Shown: positions 18,570 through 26,940, numbered from the stretch's first letter. The stretch: 64,000 nt of DNA from Oceanobacillus sp. CFH 90083 (GCF_009389585.1 NZ_VIYG01000006.1:1-64000); one strand, 5' to 3'. A program made the numbers and translations. The notes: a model not told the origin generated them from the letters alone.

Positions 18570-19778
18570 TTAAACATTCAATTCTATGTCCATGTTCGGA
18601 CGGACTATTAAAGCCTGCTCCAAATCATTGATTAAATCCTTTGCATCTTCTAAACCTAATGAAAGCCGGATTAATCCATCGGTAATCCCGAATTTTTCTC
18701 TTTCCTCCGTTGGGATAGAAAAATGTGTCATAGAAGCGGGATGCTGTACCAGAGTTTCGGGGTCTCCCAGGCTAAAAGAGATAATAATCAGATTCAGTGA
18801 ATCAATAAACCTTTTTCCTGCTTCTTTTCCGCCTTTTAATTCAAAAGATACCATTCCTCCCATGCCTTCCATTTGCTCTTTAGCAAGCTCGTGCTGAGGA
18901 TGAGACGGCAACCCGGGGTAATAGACCTTTTCTACTTGCGGATGATTCTCCAGAAATACTGCGATTTCCAGTGCATTCTTACAGTGGCGCTCCATCCGGA
19001 CACCTAATGTTTTTAAGCCTCTTAGGATTAAAAAAGCATCCCAGGCGCTTAATACCTGACCAAGATCGCCCATCATGCTGTTTCTCATAAAAGTTATGTC
19101 ATCAGATTTGCCTACAATAAAACCAGCAATCGAATCACCGTGTCCATTTAAGTATTTGGTTGCGCTGTGTACAACGATATCTGCTCCTAATTCAAGCGGA
19201 TTTTGCAGATAAGGCGACATGAATGTGTTATCGATGATAAGCGGAATTCCATAAAGCTTGGAAATTTCAGAAATCCTTTTGATATCGAGTATTGTTAAAT
19301 GAGGGTTGGAAGGTGTCTCGATATAAATGGCTTTCGTGTTTTCTTTTATATGATTGTGAATGAGATCAGGATTGGTGCAGTCAACAAAGTCATATTCGAT
19401 TCCGTAGCGAACGGCGATATTCGTTAAAAATTTATATGTTCCTCCATAGACATCCTTTGTTACAACTACATGATCTCCGTGTTTTAAGAAAGCCAGGAGA
19501 GCAATAGAGATAGCTGCCATTCCGGAACTGACTCCAAGTGCAGCCTCTCCACCTTCTAAAGAAGCAATTTTCTCTTCTAATACGGAAAGGGTTGGGTTGC
19601 CGTAACGGCCGTAATAAACCCCTTCTTTTTGGCCGGATACTACAGCCGCGGCCGTATCTGTATCAGGAAAAGCATATGCTACTGCTGGAATAAGAGGTTC
19701 TGCTACAGGTCCTGAATGTGTTGCACCCTGTTTACTATGATGGATTAAAGCGGTATCAATGTCCCAATTATTTTTCAA
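18570..19778 (-). CDS. PLP-dependent transsulfuration enzyme (cystathionine gamma-synthase/lyase or methionine gamma-lyase family)
   Basis: A 402-residue Cys/Met metabolism enzyme. YGRYGNPTLSVLEEKIASLEGG and SSGMAAIS bind the cofactor phosphate, IDNTFMSPYL carries the ring-binding Asp, and the Schiff-base Lys lies in HSATKYLNGHGD. The C-terminal LGDPETLVQHPASMTHFSIP matches gamma-lyases. Classical methionine gamma-lyases have a Cys in YGCT, here YGGT, so the exact reaction is open: sulfur release from methionine or cystathionine cleavage. It faces a LysR gene across 136 bases, which probably controls it. Confidence 0.85.
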   Translation of the reverse strand: MKNNWDIDTALIHHSKQGATHSGPVAEPLIPAVAYAFPDTDTAAAVVSGQKEGVYYGRYGNPTLSVLEEKIASLEGGEAALGVSSGMAAISIALLAFLKHGDHVVVTKDVYGGTYKFLTNIAVRYGIEYDFVDCTNPDLIHNHIKENTKAIYIETPSNPHLTILDIKRISEISKLYGIPLIIDNTFMSPYLQNPLELGADIVVHSATKYLNGHGDSIAGFIVGKSDDITFMRNSMMGDLGQVLSAWDAFLILRGLKTLGVRMERHCKNALEIAVFLENHPQVEKVYYPGLPSHPQHELAKEQMEGMGGMVSFELKGGKEAGKRFIDSLNLIIISFSLGDPETLVQHPASMTHFSIPTEEREKFGITDGLIRLSLGLEDAKDLINDLEQALIVRPNMDIELNV

Positions 19779-19914
19779 GAAAAACTCCTCCTCTAAAACT
19801 GTAAATACGGAAATAATCTTAAGCTGGCTTCATTATAAATATCCTGTAAATATTAATCAAATGAATATTTATGATATAATACATGAACAAAAATAATATA
19901 AAGGAGACTTTAAT

Positions 19915-20793
19915 TTGACGCTTGCAAGATATGAAATTTTTCGTTCAATTGTTGAAACTGGTGGTTTTTTTAAAGCAGCTAATGAGCTTGGCCTTACACA
20001 ATCAGCCGTCAGCCATGCAATTTCAAGTCTGGAGTCTGAATTTGGCTTTACACTTTTAACAAGAGGGCGATCAGGAGTAAGGCTAACGAATAATGGAGAA
20101 AAAATGTTGCTTCATATTCATCAGATTTTGAACTCCTATGAACAGATGATGCAAGAGGCAGCAGAAATTGAAGGGGTTAAAACAGGAATTGTCCGAATTG
20201 GAACATTTCCGAGTGTCTCCATAAATTGGCTCCCTAAAATAATTAAAGAATTTAAACAGCACTATCCTCATATAGAAGTAAAGCTATTAGAAGGAGATTA
20301 TGATGATATAAATAGATGGATTTTAAATGGAACCGTTGATTTTGGTTTTCTTTCCTTACCGGCAGAAAATGTATTCGATGCTGTTCCATTGAAAAGAGAC
20401 CGGATTTTATGCGTCATGTCCAATCAGCATCCGCTCAGCAATCAAAAGGCCATTACGTTCGAACAATTAAAAGAAGCACAATTAATTATGCCTAAAACAA
20501 ATATCGATAAAGACGTGAGGGATATTTTAAAAGAAAACAATATCACACCGAGCATAGATTATGAAATGGAAGAAGATCAGGCTATCATTGCGATGGTTCA
20601 AAACAATTTGGGAATTAGTATACTTCCCGAATTAATTTTGTACAGGCTGCCAGAAGATATTCGAATTAGAAACTTGGAAAAGGAATATTACCGGACAATT
20701 GGAATGGCTGTTCAATCCTTGGAAAAAGCAGCACCTGCGACCAGAGCATTTATGGAAACTGTGCAGGGGTGGATTGAGAGGAAGTATGTTTAG
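19915..20793 (+). CDS. LysR family transcriptional regulator
   Basis: A 292-residue LysR protein, HTH at residues 3-60 (GGFFKAANELGLTQSAVSHA) and a substrate-binding domain beyond 90. It starts with TTG 19915, placed eight bases after AAGGAG. It is divergent from the PLP enzyme gene, the likely target, which suggests control of sulfur amino acid catabolism. Its N-terminal region resembles the LysR protein at 43698-44564 (same TQSAVSHA motif), as in the CysL/YwfK-like branch. Effector unknown. Confidence 0.9.
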   Translation: MTLARYEIFRSIVETGGFFKAANELGLTQSAVSHAISSLESEFGFTLLTRGRSGVRLTNNGEKMLLHIHQILNSYEQMMQEAAEIEGVKTGIVRIGTFPSVSINWLPKIIKEFKQHYPHIEVKLLEGDYDDINRWILNGTVDFGFLSLPAENVFDAVPLKRDRILCVMSNQHPLSNQKAITFEQLKEAQLIMPKTNIDKDVRDILKENNITPSIDYEMEEDQAIIAMVQNNLGISILPELILYRLPEDIRIRNLEKEYYRTIGMAVQSLEKAAPATRAFMETVQGWIERKYV

Positions 20794-20949
20794 AAATGAA
20801 AATATGATAGAAAATAATTTTATTAAGAGGATGCGTTGTTATTATTTAACAATCAAATCTTCAGAATAGATCGAGCAATAGAGAAGAAATCTGTACGGTT
20901 CATATATGATATATTTATACTAAATCAAATGGAAAGGTTGTATAAACAG

Positions 20950-21500
20950 ATGAATCATAGTAAAAGTTCCATACTTATTCCCGCAAGTGCTGAAACTGTT
21001 TGGAATGCTATTACAAATGATGAAAAATTTTCAGAGTGGTATGCTCCAGGTTCGAAGTGGTCAATTCCTGATCTTGAAGTTGGAAAGCAGGTAAATTTTA
21101 CACTTATGCCAAGTGCTTATAATCATCTTCAAGAGGGAGAAAGCATTCCAATGAACTTTGTAATAAAAGAAATGAAGACGAATAGAGTCTTTTCACTTTA
21201 TCGCAGTGTAACTGGCTGGAAGACTCCCACTTCAAGAATTGAGGGAACTTGAAAATTCTAAGTGGGAGATCAACAGCCAGTAACGGCCCGATTCGTTCAA
21301 CTAATATTCAGTGGGGGATGCAAAGAAAACCCCCACTGAATAAAGTTTCACTTTATTCTGAGGATGATGAATTTCTGCTTGCGTTCGAATTAATATCCCA
21401 ACCTGATGGAACACAAGTTACCGTAAATATGGAAGGTTTGGATGAGTCTCTGGAGAATTTGAAAGCTTTTCTTGCAGGGAAGGAATTACCCTATGCTTAG
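20950..21500 (+). pseudogene. SRPBCC/AHSA1-domain protein gene interrupted by a 155-bp element
   Basis: The N-terminal part (from ATG 20950) reads SSILIPASAETVWNAITNDE and KFSEWYAPGSKWSIPDLEVG, the C-terminal part reads SEDDEFLLAFELISQPDGTQ and LDESLENLKAFLAGKELPYA; together they make a normal AHSA1-like START-superfamily protein of about 130 residues. Between them lies an element of 155 bp (21202-21356) that shifts the frame and brings in a TGA at 21250-21252. Removing exactly this segment restores FSLY-SEDDEF in frame. Function of the intact protein: ligand binding, unspecified. Upstream ATG 20929 is an alternative start. Confidence 0.85.
21202..21356 (+). mobile_element. Short non-autonomous element with RNA-like folds (HEARO/IS200-IS605-like MITE)
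   Basis: The element has no ORF. It folds as nested stems: ACTGGCT/AGCCAGT (21211-21217 with 21275-21281), CTCCCACTT/AAGTGGGAG (21224-21232 with 21260-21268), TTCAAG/CTTGAA inside, then a perfect 12-base hairpin ATTCAGTGGGGG/CCCCCACTGAAT (21306-21341). The right end TTTCACTTTAT (21346-21356) repeats the 11 bases left of the insertion (21191-21201). It shares both ends and the order of motifs with the longer copy at 26220-26480. In IS200/IS605-type elements the left flank and right end carry matching cleavage motifs without a true target duplication, which fits here. Confidence 0.7.
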
Positions 21501-21616
21501 GAGATAGTTAAGGTGTTAGAGCATTAAACGATACCGCTGCAGGATATTATTACCTCATCGAAGAACGGAATATTTTAAAGGAATAACCAGTCAAAAAATA
21601 ATCCAATAATAAATAT

Positions 21617-21660
21617 AAAAGCTGAAAAGTTCTACTTAAAAGTAGAATTTTTCAGCTTTT
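21617..21660 (+). terminator. Terminator after the SRPBCC gene
   Basis: A 21-base arm (21617-21637) pairs with 21640-21660 with one wobble, ending in TTTT. The 21501-21616 stretch before it contains no recognisable gene. Confidence 0.7.
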
Positions 21661-21771
21661 GAATTTAGGTCTTTTTAATATAAATGAATATAATACATTA
21701 TTTTATATACTATCTGATGGTATACAAAACGAAACCTGTTTTTTGCTATTTAGGCAAATAATAAAATTCAT

Positions 21772-21801
21772 TTGACATACCTTATAGGGGTATAGTATGA
21801 T
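21772..21801 (+). promoter_or_regulatory. csoR promoter with CsoR operator
   Basis: TTGACA (21772-21777), an 18-base spacer and TATGAT (21796-21801). The spacer is filled by ATACCTTATAGGGGTAT (21777-21793), a CsoR-type pseudo-palindrome, so apo-CsoR should block this promoter and copper should release it. Confidence 0.8.
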
Positions 21802-21856
21802 GAGTTTAGAAATAAATTAGTTTAAATAATCCTTCAAATAAGAGAGGAGAATAGAT

Positions 21857-22204
21857 ATGGGGAAGACAGCTGAACAAATGAATCCAATAGATCAGAAGAA
21901 AATGTGTTGTGTGGAAGAAAAAGAAGAGTCCAGCACACATATGTCGGATGAACTTCAACGAAATTTAATGAATCGCATGAGCCGGATTGAAGGACAGGTC
22001 AAGGGCGTTAAACGAATGATTGACCGAAATGTATATTGTGATGATATTTTAACGCAAATGTCGGCTGTACAATCTGCGTTGCATTCTGTTTCAAGGCTGC
22101 TTCTGGAAAGTCATATAAATACCTGTGTAATTGAAAGGTTAGAGAATAAAGATCCAGAAATCGTGGAAGAATTTATGACAACCATTTCAAAAATAATGAA
22201 ATAA
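21857..22204 (+). CDS. csoR: Copper-sensing transcriptional repressor CsoR
   Basis: A 115-residue all-helical repressor of the CsoR/RcnR family. The Cu(I) ligands Cys-His-Cys are visible: Cys in NVYCDDIL, then His and Cys in SHINTCVIE. RMSRIEGQVKGVKRMI is the typical DNA-binding helix. The first 30 residues form an extra tail with a MCCVEE motif, which could add metal binding. It heads the copper cluster; matching operators occur before csoR, copZ and copA. Confidence 0.93.
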   Translation: MGKTAEQMNPIDQKKMCCVEEKEESSTHMSDELQRNLMNRMSRIEGQVKGVKRMIDRNVYCDDILTQMSAVQSALHSVSRLLLESHINTCVIERLENKDPEIVEEFMTTISKIMK

Positions 22205-22215
22205 AAAACTTTCAC

Positions 22216-22246
22216 TTGACAATACCTACCCAGGGTATGGTAATAT
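22216..22246 (+). promoter_or_regulatory. copZ promoter with CsoR operator
   Basis: TTGACA (22216-22221) and a probable -10 TAATAT (22241-22246) enclose ATACCTACCCAGGGTAT (22222-22238), close to the CsoR consensus. copZ therefore has its own copper-regulated promoter. Confidence 0.75.
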
Positions 22247-22278
22247 TGAAATGAATTAAAAATTAGGAGGTAATTTAC

Positions 22279-22485
22279 ATGGAAAATATAACACTTAATG
22301 TACAAGGAATGTCTTGTGGCCATTGCGTTAATTCAATTGAAGGCAATGTAGGTGAATTGGACGGAGTTGAATCTGTCAAAGTGCATTTAGAAGATGGAAA
22401 AGTAGATGTAACCTTCAATTCAGAAAAGGTGAATGTAAAAGAAATTACAGAAGTAATAGAAGAACAAGGTTATGATGTTGCCTAA
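22279..22485 (+). CDS. copZ: Copper chaperone CopZ
   Basis: A 68-residue HMA-domain protein with the Cu(I)-binding motif GMSCGHC near residue 10 and the ferredoxin-like pattern VNSIEGNVGELDGVESVKVH. It carries Cu(I) in the cytoplasm to CopA and CsoR. Ribosome binding site TAGGAGG. Lies between csoR and copA and is followed by a terminator, so much of its transcript may be a short copZ mRNA. Confidence 0.95.
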   Translation: MENITLNVQGMSCGHCVNSIEGNVGELDGVESVKVHLEDGKVDVTFNSEKVNVKEITEVIEEQGYDVA

Positions 22486-22498
22486 ATAAAGGAGAAAT

Positions 22499-22530
22499 GA
22501 TCGTGCTGCTCCAGCACGATCCCCTTTTTG
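22499..22530 (+). terminator. Terminator between copZ and copA
   Basis: GATCGTGCTG (22499-22508) pairs perfectly with CAGCACGATC (22512-22521) over a three-base loop, followed by CCCTTTTT. It should limit read-through from copZ into copA. Confidence 0.85.
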
Positions 22531-22558
22531 AAAATACAATACCCCTATAAGGTATATT
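22528..22558 (+). promoter_or_regulatory. copA promoter region with CsoR operator
   Basis: ATACCCCTATAAGGTAT (22539-22555) is the exact reverse complement of the operator before csoR. TTGAAA (22528-22533) and TATATT (22553-22558) may be the -35 and -10, with a long 19-base spacer. Confidence 0.75.
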
Positions 22559-22572
22559 GAGAGGTGAGAATA

Positions 22573-24999
22573 ATGGGTGCACAAAAGGAAGTAAACTTAC
22601 AAATTCAAGGTATGACTTGTGCTGCATGTGCCAATAGAATTGAAAAAGGCCTGAATAAGATAGATGGTGTGGAGAATGCAAATGTCAACTTTGCAATAGA
22701 AAAAACAAAGGTTGTTTATGATCCTGAAAAAACAAGTGTACAGGATTTTGAAGATAAAATTGAGAAATTAGGCTATCATGTTGCACACGATAAACAGACA
22801 TTCGATATTTCGGGCATGACCTGTGCTGCATGTGCCAATAAAATTGAAAAACGTTTAAATAAAATGGAAGGCGTCTCTAATGCTTCTGTTAACTTTGCTT
22901 TAGAAAACGTGGCAGTAGATTATGATCAGGGTCAGGTTACTGTCAACGATATGATGGAAGTAGTAAAAAAATTAGGCTACAGCTTAAAAGTCCAGGCATC
23001 GAAAGAAGAAACAGCAAATAATAAAGAGGAAGAAATACGGCATCAGACAGGGAAATTTATCTTTTCCGCCATTCTGACACTTCCTTTATTATGGACGATG
23101 GTGACACATTTTGAGTTTACGTCGTTTATTTATTCTCCGGATATGTTAATGAATCCTTGGGTACAATTAGCATTAGCGGCACCTGTCCAATTTATCGTCG
23201 GTGCACAATTTTATAAATCTGCTTATAAAGCCTTGAAAAATGGCAGTGCTAATATGGACGTTCTCGTCGCATTAGGTACATCTGTTGCTTTCTTCTACAG
23301 TATTTTCTTAGGTGTTGAGTGGCAAGTACAAGGTCAAGTGGGCATGCCAGAGCTTTATTTCGAAGCAGCGGCAGTCATTATCACTTTGATTCTTCTTGGA
23401 AAATTATTTGAAGTTCGTGCCAAAGGAAGAACAGGTCAGGCGATACAAAAATTGCTTGGCATGCAGGCGAAAACCGCTCGCGTGATCAGAAATGGCGAGG
23501 AACAAGAAATTGCAATTGAAGAAGTTATTGTTGGCGATACTGTCATGGTACGTCCTGGTGAAAAAATTCCTGTAGATGGTCAAATTATTAAAGGTGAATC
23601 AGCGGTTGATGAATCAATGATTACCGGGGAAAGTATTCCTGTTGATAAAAAGACGGGTGATGCAGCTATTGGTTCAACCATTAATAAAAATGGATTGTTA
23701 ACTATCGAAGCTACAAAAGTAGGGAAAGATACCGCTCTTTCTCAAATTGTGAAGGTGGTTGAAGAAGCACAAGGAAGTAAAGCCGATATTCAGCGCGTAG
23801 CTGACCGTGTATCCGGGATTTTTGTCCCGATTGTTGTAGGAATTGCGATTGTGACTTCTCTTGTATGGTATTTCTTCGTGGCACCTGGAGATTTACGCTC
23901 TGCTTTAGTTCCTGCGATTACCGTATTGGTCATCGCCTGCCCTTGTGCGCTTGGTTTGGCTACTCCAACATCTGTGATGGCTGGATCAGGGAGAGCAGCA
24001 GAGCTGGGAGTCTTGTTTAAAGGCGGAGAGTATTTAGAAAATACACGTAATCTGAACACAATCGTTTTAGACAAAACAGGAACAGTAACGAAAGGGGAGC
24101 CAGAATTAACAGACGTTCTTCCAGAGCATGGTTTTTCTGAAGAAGAAGTGCTTACTCTGGTGGCTTCTGCAGAAAATAATTCTGAACACCCGCTTGCTGA
24201 AGCGATTGTAAAAGGTGCCAAAGCAAAAGGTGTTGAACTGAAAGAAACAGATTCTTTTGAGGCAATACCAGGCTATGGTATCCAAGCGTCTGTAGATGGA
24301 AAAATGATTTTTGTCGGTACAAGGAAACTGATGAAACGAGAAAATATTGATGTCTCTTCTGTAGAAGACAATATGGCAAAGCTTGAATCCGATGGGAAAA
24401 CAGCCATGTTAATTGGTTTGGAAAATCAATTGGCTGGTGTTATTGCGGTGGCAGATACAGTAAAAGAGACTTCCAAAGCTGCTATTCAGAGGATGCATGA
24501 GCAAGGGTTGGAAGTCATTATGCTGACTGGGGATAATCAGCGGACTGCTGATGCAATCGGAAAACAGGTAGGAATCGACCGTGTCATTGCAGAAGTTGTT
24601 CCGGAACAAAAAGCAGATGAAATAAAAAATCTTCAATTAGAAGGCAAAAAAGTTGCGATGGTGGGTGACGGTGTAAATGACGCACCAGCATTAGCCGTTG
24701 CAGATATCGGTATGGCGATTGGTACAGGAACAGATGTAGCGATTGAAGCAGCGGATATTACACTTATGCGTGGAGATTTAAATAGTGTGGCAGATAGTGT
24801 ACAAATTAGTGAGAAAACAATGCGTAATATCAAGCAGAATCTGTTCTTTGCATTCTTCTATAATTCGGCTTCCATTCCAATCGCTGCAATTGGTTTATTA
24901 GCGCCATGGGTTGCCGGAGCAGCAATGGCATTCAGTTCTGTATCTGTTGTATTAAACGCTTTACGATTACAACGCTTGAAGTTAAAAGGAGGCCAATAA
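22573..24999 (+). CDS. copA: Copper-exporting P1B-type ATPase CopA
   Basis: An 808-residue Cu(I) exporter. Two N-terminal HMA domains carry GMTCAAC (Cys16/Cys19 and about residue 85). The membrane part has the CPC motif at 456-458 ([16 protein letters not shown]), the phosphorylated Asp500 in [10 protein letters not shown], the TGES motif in [10 protein letters not shown], the SEHPLAEAI motif and [14 protein letters not shown] near 698. Start ATG 22573 follows GAGAGGTGAGAATA; a GTG at 22564 lies inside that site. It has its own CsoR operator and is followed after one base by the next gene, with which it shares a transcript. Confidence 0.96.
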   Translation: MGAQKEVNLQIQGMTCAACANRIEKGLNKIDGVENANVNFAIEKTKVVYDPEKTSVQDFEDKIEKLGYHVAHDKQTFDISGMTCAACANKIEKRLNKMEGVSNASVNFALENVAVDYDQGQVTVNDMMEVVKKLGYSLKVQASKEETANNKEEEIRHQTGKFIFSAILTLPLLWTMVTHFEFTSFIYSPDMLMNPWVQLALAAPVQFIVGAQFYKSAYKALKNGSANMDVLVALGTSVAFFYSIFLGVEWQVQGQVGMPELYFEAAAVIITLILLGKLFEVRAKGRTGQAIQKLLGMQAKTARVIRNGEEQEIAIEEVIVGDTVMVRPGEKIPVDGQIIKGESAVDESMITGESIPVDKKTGDAAIGSTINKNGLLTIEATKVGKDTALSQIVKVVEEAQGSKADIQRVADRVSGIFVPIVVGIAIVTSLVWYFFVAPGDLRSALVPAITVLVIACPCALGLATPTSVMAGSGRAAELGVLFKGGEYLENTRNLNTIVLDKTGTVTKGEPELTDVLPEHGFSEEEVLTLVASAENNSEHPLAEAIVKGAKAKGVELKETDSFEAIPGYGIQASVDGKMIFVGTRKLMKRENIDVSSVEDNMAKLESDGKTAMLIGLENQLAGVIAVADTVKETSKAAIQRMHEQGLEVIMLTGDNQRTADAIGKQVGIDRVIAEVVPEQKADEIKNLQLEGKKVAMVGDGVNDAPALAVADIGMAIGTGTDVAIEAADITLMRGDLNSVADSVQISEKTMRNIKQNLFFAFFYNSASIPIAAIGLLAPWVAGAAMAFSSVSVVLNALRLQRLKLKGGQ

Positions 25000-25000
25000 T

Positions 25001-25858
25001 ATGTCCATTAAGAAATGGGTTTCCTTAGGGATTATCTATGTAGTAGCAGTTTTTGCAGTGTTCAGTGTAGTTACAGGACAAAACCCGCTGGCGAGTGGGG
25101 AAATGGAGCACGATGAGCACTCTGGCGAAGAAGCTCAGAATCATGAAGATCATGATAAAGAAGATAATCAAAAGGAGGCAGAAGATATGGATCATAGTAA
25201 GCATGATCATCATAATCATCAAGAGGAATCCGAAGTAAAAACAAATGTAACATATAATGATGAAAAAATTTCAATTGAATTGGAAGGTCATGAAGGTGCA
25301 GCGCCTGAACTGGCAGTCGAACATGAGAAAGAAATGCATTTTATTATGGTCTCTAATGATTTAGAGGAGTATTATCATTTACATCCTGAAAAGGAACAAG
25401 AGGGTCTCTATACGATTAATCAACCTTTAAATGCTGGTACCTATCAAGCTTTCGTTGATATTGCGCCGGAAGGAAAAGCATATCAACCTGCACCTAATAC
25501 AGTACAAGTTGGAACAAGTGAGACAAATAAAACGAGCTTGGAAAAGGAAGATAATTGGACGAAGGAAATGGATGGGAAAACAGTCACTTTAGAAGATGTT
25601 GAAGCAACAGCTGGTGAAGAAGTTTCTTTAGTCTTTGACATGCATGGAGAAAAGCCTGAACATCACCTGGGAGCTTTAGGTCATGTCGTAATTGTTGATG
25701 AAGGAGCTGAACAGTATATTCATGTTCATCCGGATTCAGAAGATACAACCAGCTTTCATGCTCACTTTCCAAAGCCGGGCATGTACAAAATCTGGGCTGA
25801 ATTTAAGTTTGGTGATGAGGTGCACACCTATCCGTTTATTATAGAAGTAGCTGAATAA
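25001..25858 (+). CDS. Membrane-anchored His-rich protein of the copper operon
   Basis: A 285-residue protein with one N-terminal hydrophobic segment (residues 6-26), then an acidic, His-rich linker (residues about 35-76: repeated HDEH, HEDH, DHSKHDHHNH) and a beta-rich extracellular region with more His pairs (YYHLHPEKE, YIHVHPDSED, SFHAHFPKPG). The arrangement suggests copper capture or buffering outside the membrane. The start is one base after copA and its ribosome binding site GGAGG lies within copA. The folded part occurs in other Bacillaceae copper loci, but no biochemical function is established to my knowledge. Confidence 0.75.
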   Translation: MSIKKWVSLGIIYVVAVFAVFSVVTGQNPLASGEMEHDEHSGEEAQNHEDHDKEDNQKEAEDMDHSKHDHHNHQEESEVKTNVTYNDEKISIELEGHEGAAPELAVEHEKEMHFIMVSNDLEEYYHLHPEKEQEGLYTINQPLNAGTYQAFVDIAPEGKAYQPAPNTVQVGTSETNKTSLEKEDNWTKEMDGKTVTLEDVEATAGEEVSLVFDMHGEKPEHHLGALGHVVIVDEGAEQYIHVHPDSEDTTSFHAHFPKPGMYKIWAEFKFGDEVHTYPFIIEVAE

Positions 25859-25896
25859 GTGAAGGCATGATCATTAAAAGGAGGTAGTGATAACAG

Positions 25897-26175
25897 ATGG
25901 CTAAATATGATTTAGAAATCTATACTAGATCAACTTGCTCCGATTGCCAGGACTTGAAAAAATTCTTGGAAGAACACCAAATCCCGCATAAACAATATGA
26001 CTTAGCAAAGCAGCCTGAAAAAGAGAAAGAGTTGAAAAAGATAACAGGAAACAGAATCGTTCCCGGCATTGTTTTTTCACAATCTTCTATGCTGGGTTTA
26101 AGGAAAAAAGCTAAAAGTATGACTGGATTTGAGCAAAATAAAGAAGAAATTAAAAAGCTGTTAGAAGTCAGCTAA
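25897..26175 (+). CDS. Glutaredoxin-like protein with CSDC motif
   Basis: A 92-residue thioredoxin-fold protein: LEIYTRSTCSDCQDLKKFLE has the CxxC pair at about 14-17, and RIVPGIVF supplies the cis-Pro. The fold and length match glutaredoxin/NrdH-like proteins, but the C-terminal half is Lys-rich and lacks the usual GGxDD. It is the last gene of the copper cluster, 38 bases after the His-rich protein gene, and may reduce disulfides or handle Cu(I). The element at 26220 begins 45 bases downstream. Confidence 0.75.
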   Translation: MAKYDLEIYTRSTCSDCQDLKKFLEEHQIPHKQYDLAKQPEKEKELKKITGNRIVPGIVFSQSSMLGLRKKAKSMTGFEQNKEEIKKLLEVS

Positions 26176-26219
26176 TAGAAATAAACAGATTCCATAAAGA
26201 GATTTGATGAATATTTAGT

Positions 26220-26480
26220 CACAGCGCAATCAGTTGTAAGATTCCCACTTCAAGAATAGAGGAAAATCGAAAATCCTAAGTGGAAGTCGGGCAGTTAGTA
26301 ACGATCGGTGGTTCAAGGATCTTTAGGGAGGTCGTTTTTTGGTCATACCTTTAGGTCATGCACTTGTAGCGTTACCATTCAGTGAGGGGAAACTAAGGTT
26401 GCGACGTCCTGGTGGGGCGATTACTCGCCCCGCCTAAAAGCGTCGTGCGTCGAAAAAACATTGAATGAAGTCTCCTTTAT
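26220..26480 (+). ncRNA. Long HEARO/IscB omega-RNA-like element without an ORF
   Basis: About 261 bp, homologous to the short element at 21202-21356 at its left end (CCCACTTCAAGAAT, then GAAAAT-CTAAGTGG, the AGTAACG and GTTCAA motifs) and at its right end (TGAATGAAGT-TC-CTTTAT). Its middle has features of a conserved structured RNA: GAGGGGAAACTAAGG, a nine-pair hairpin GGTGGGGCG/CGCCCCGCC (26411-26434), an outer GCGACG/CGTCGT pairing, GTAACG/CGTTAC, and a closing pair ATTCAGTG/CATTGAAT (26377-26384 with 26459-26466). By memory this fits HEARO RNA, the guide-RNA scaffold of IscB nucleases. No iscB frame is present. The family name needs a covariance search. Confidence 0.65.
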
Positions 26481-26598
26481 ATCATCTTCATAACTGTAAA
26501 ATCGATTCCTCTTTTTGAAGCCAAGTCAGATCCACACTTATCCCACAGATTTTTTCGATTTTTTTGCTATAGGAAAGCTCAGAAGTTTTTATTTCTTT

Positions 26599-26760
26599 TT
26601 AGATCTCAAACTTGGCTGGCTCATTTTGCGTTGCTTGTATATATTTTTTCGGCAAAGGGTTAATTCCTTCTTTCTTAGTAAGTTTTTCAATCTCCTCTTT
26701 GCTCAATTTTGTGATTTTTGCTATTTAACTGATTGGCATTCCTGCTGCCAGATCAATTAA
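26599..26760 (-). pseudogene. C-terminal fragment of an Rpn-type (PD-(D/E)XK) nuclease/transposase-like gene
   Basis: On the minus strand the frame reads LIDLAAGMPIS, a TAA, then IAKITKLSKEEIEKLTKKEG and a short tail. LAAGM-I-IAKITKLSKEEIEKL matches the C-terminal helices of Rpn-family proteins; the stop stands where Gln (CAA) would be expected. The N-terminal nuclease domain is absent. It lies just past the long RNA-like element. Fragment too short for certainty. Confidence 0.45.
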
Positions 26761-26762
26761 GA

Positions 26763-26882
26763 CTGCTGGATGACTCGAATAATTTGGAAGTTGCAATTTT
26801 AAATGATGCAGGTCACAATTTATTCATTGATACCTCGAAAGATATTGATTTCTATTTAAATAGATTTTTGCGGCTTCATTAA
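26763..26882 (+). pseudogene. C-terminal fragment of an alpha/beta hydrolase
   Basis: Forty codons read LLDDSNNLEVAILNDAGHNL then FIDTSKDIDFYLNRFLRLH and stop at 26880-26882. AGHNLFIDTSKD is the catalytic-His end of an alpha/beta hydrolase. No start or upstream domain is present. It directly abuts the Rpn fragment, showing that this stretch downstream of the element has been rearranged. Confidence 0.5.
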
Positions 26883-26895
26883 GTACAGTTATTTC

Positions 26896-26940
26896 AAAGC
26901 ACTCATTCTAACTGGAAATTAGATAAATGAGTGCTTTTTT
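26896..26940 (+). terminator. Terminator after the hydrolase fragment
   Basis: AAAGCACTCATT (26896-26907) pairs perfectly with AATGAGTGCTTT (26926-26937), then TTT. It also lies at the end of the convergent oxidoreductase gene. Confidence 0.75.

Noticed and set aside
21191-21356. 11-base direct repeat as a classical transposase target duplication
   Set aside because: The right copy belongs to the element's own end, since a close match ends the second element at 26480, so it is not a duplication made on insertion.
22499-22530. Riboswitch between copZ and copA
   Set aside because: The perfect stem with a three-base loop and T tract is fully explained as a simple terminator.
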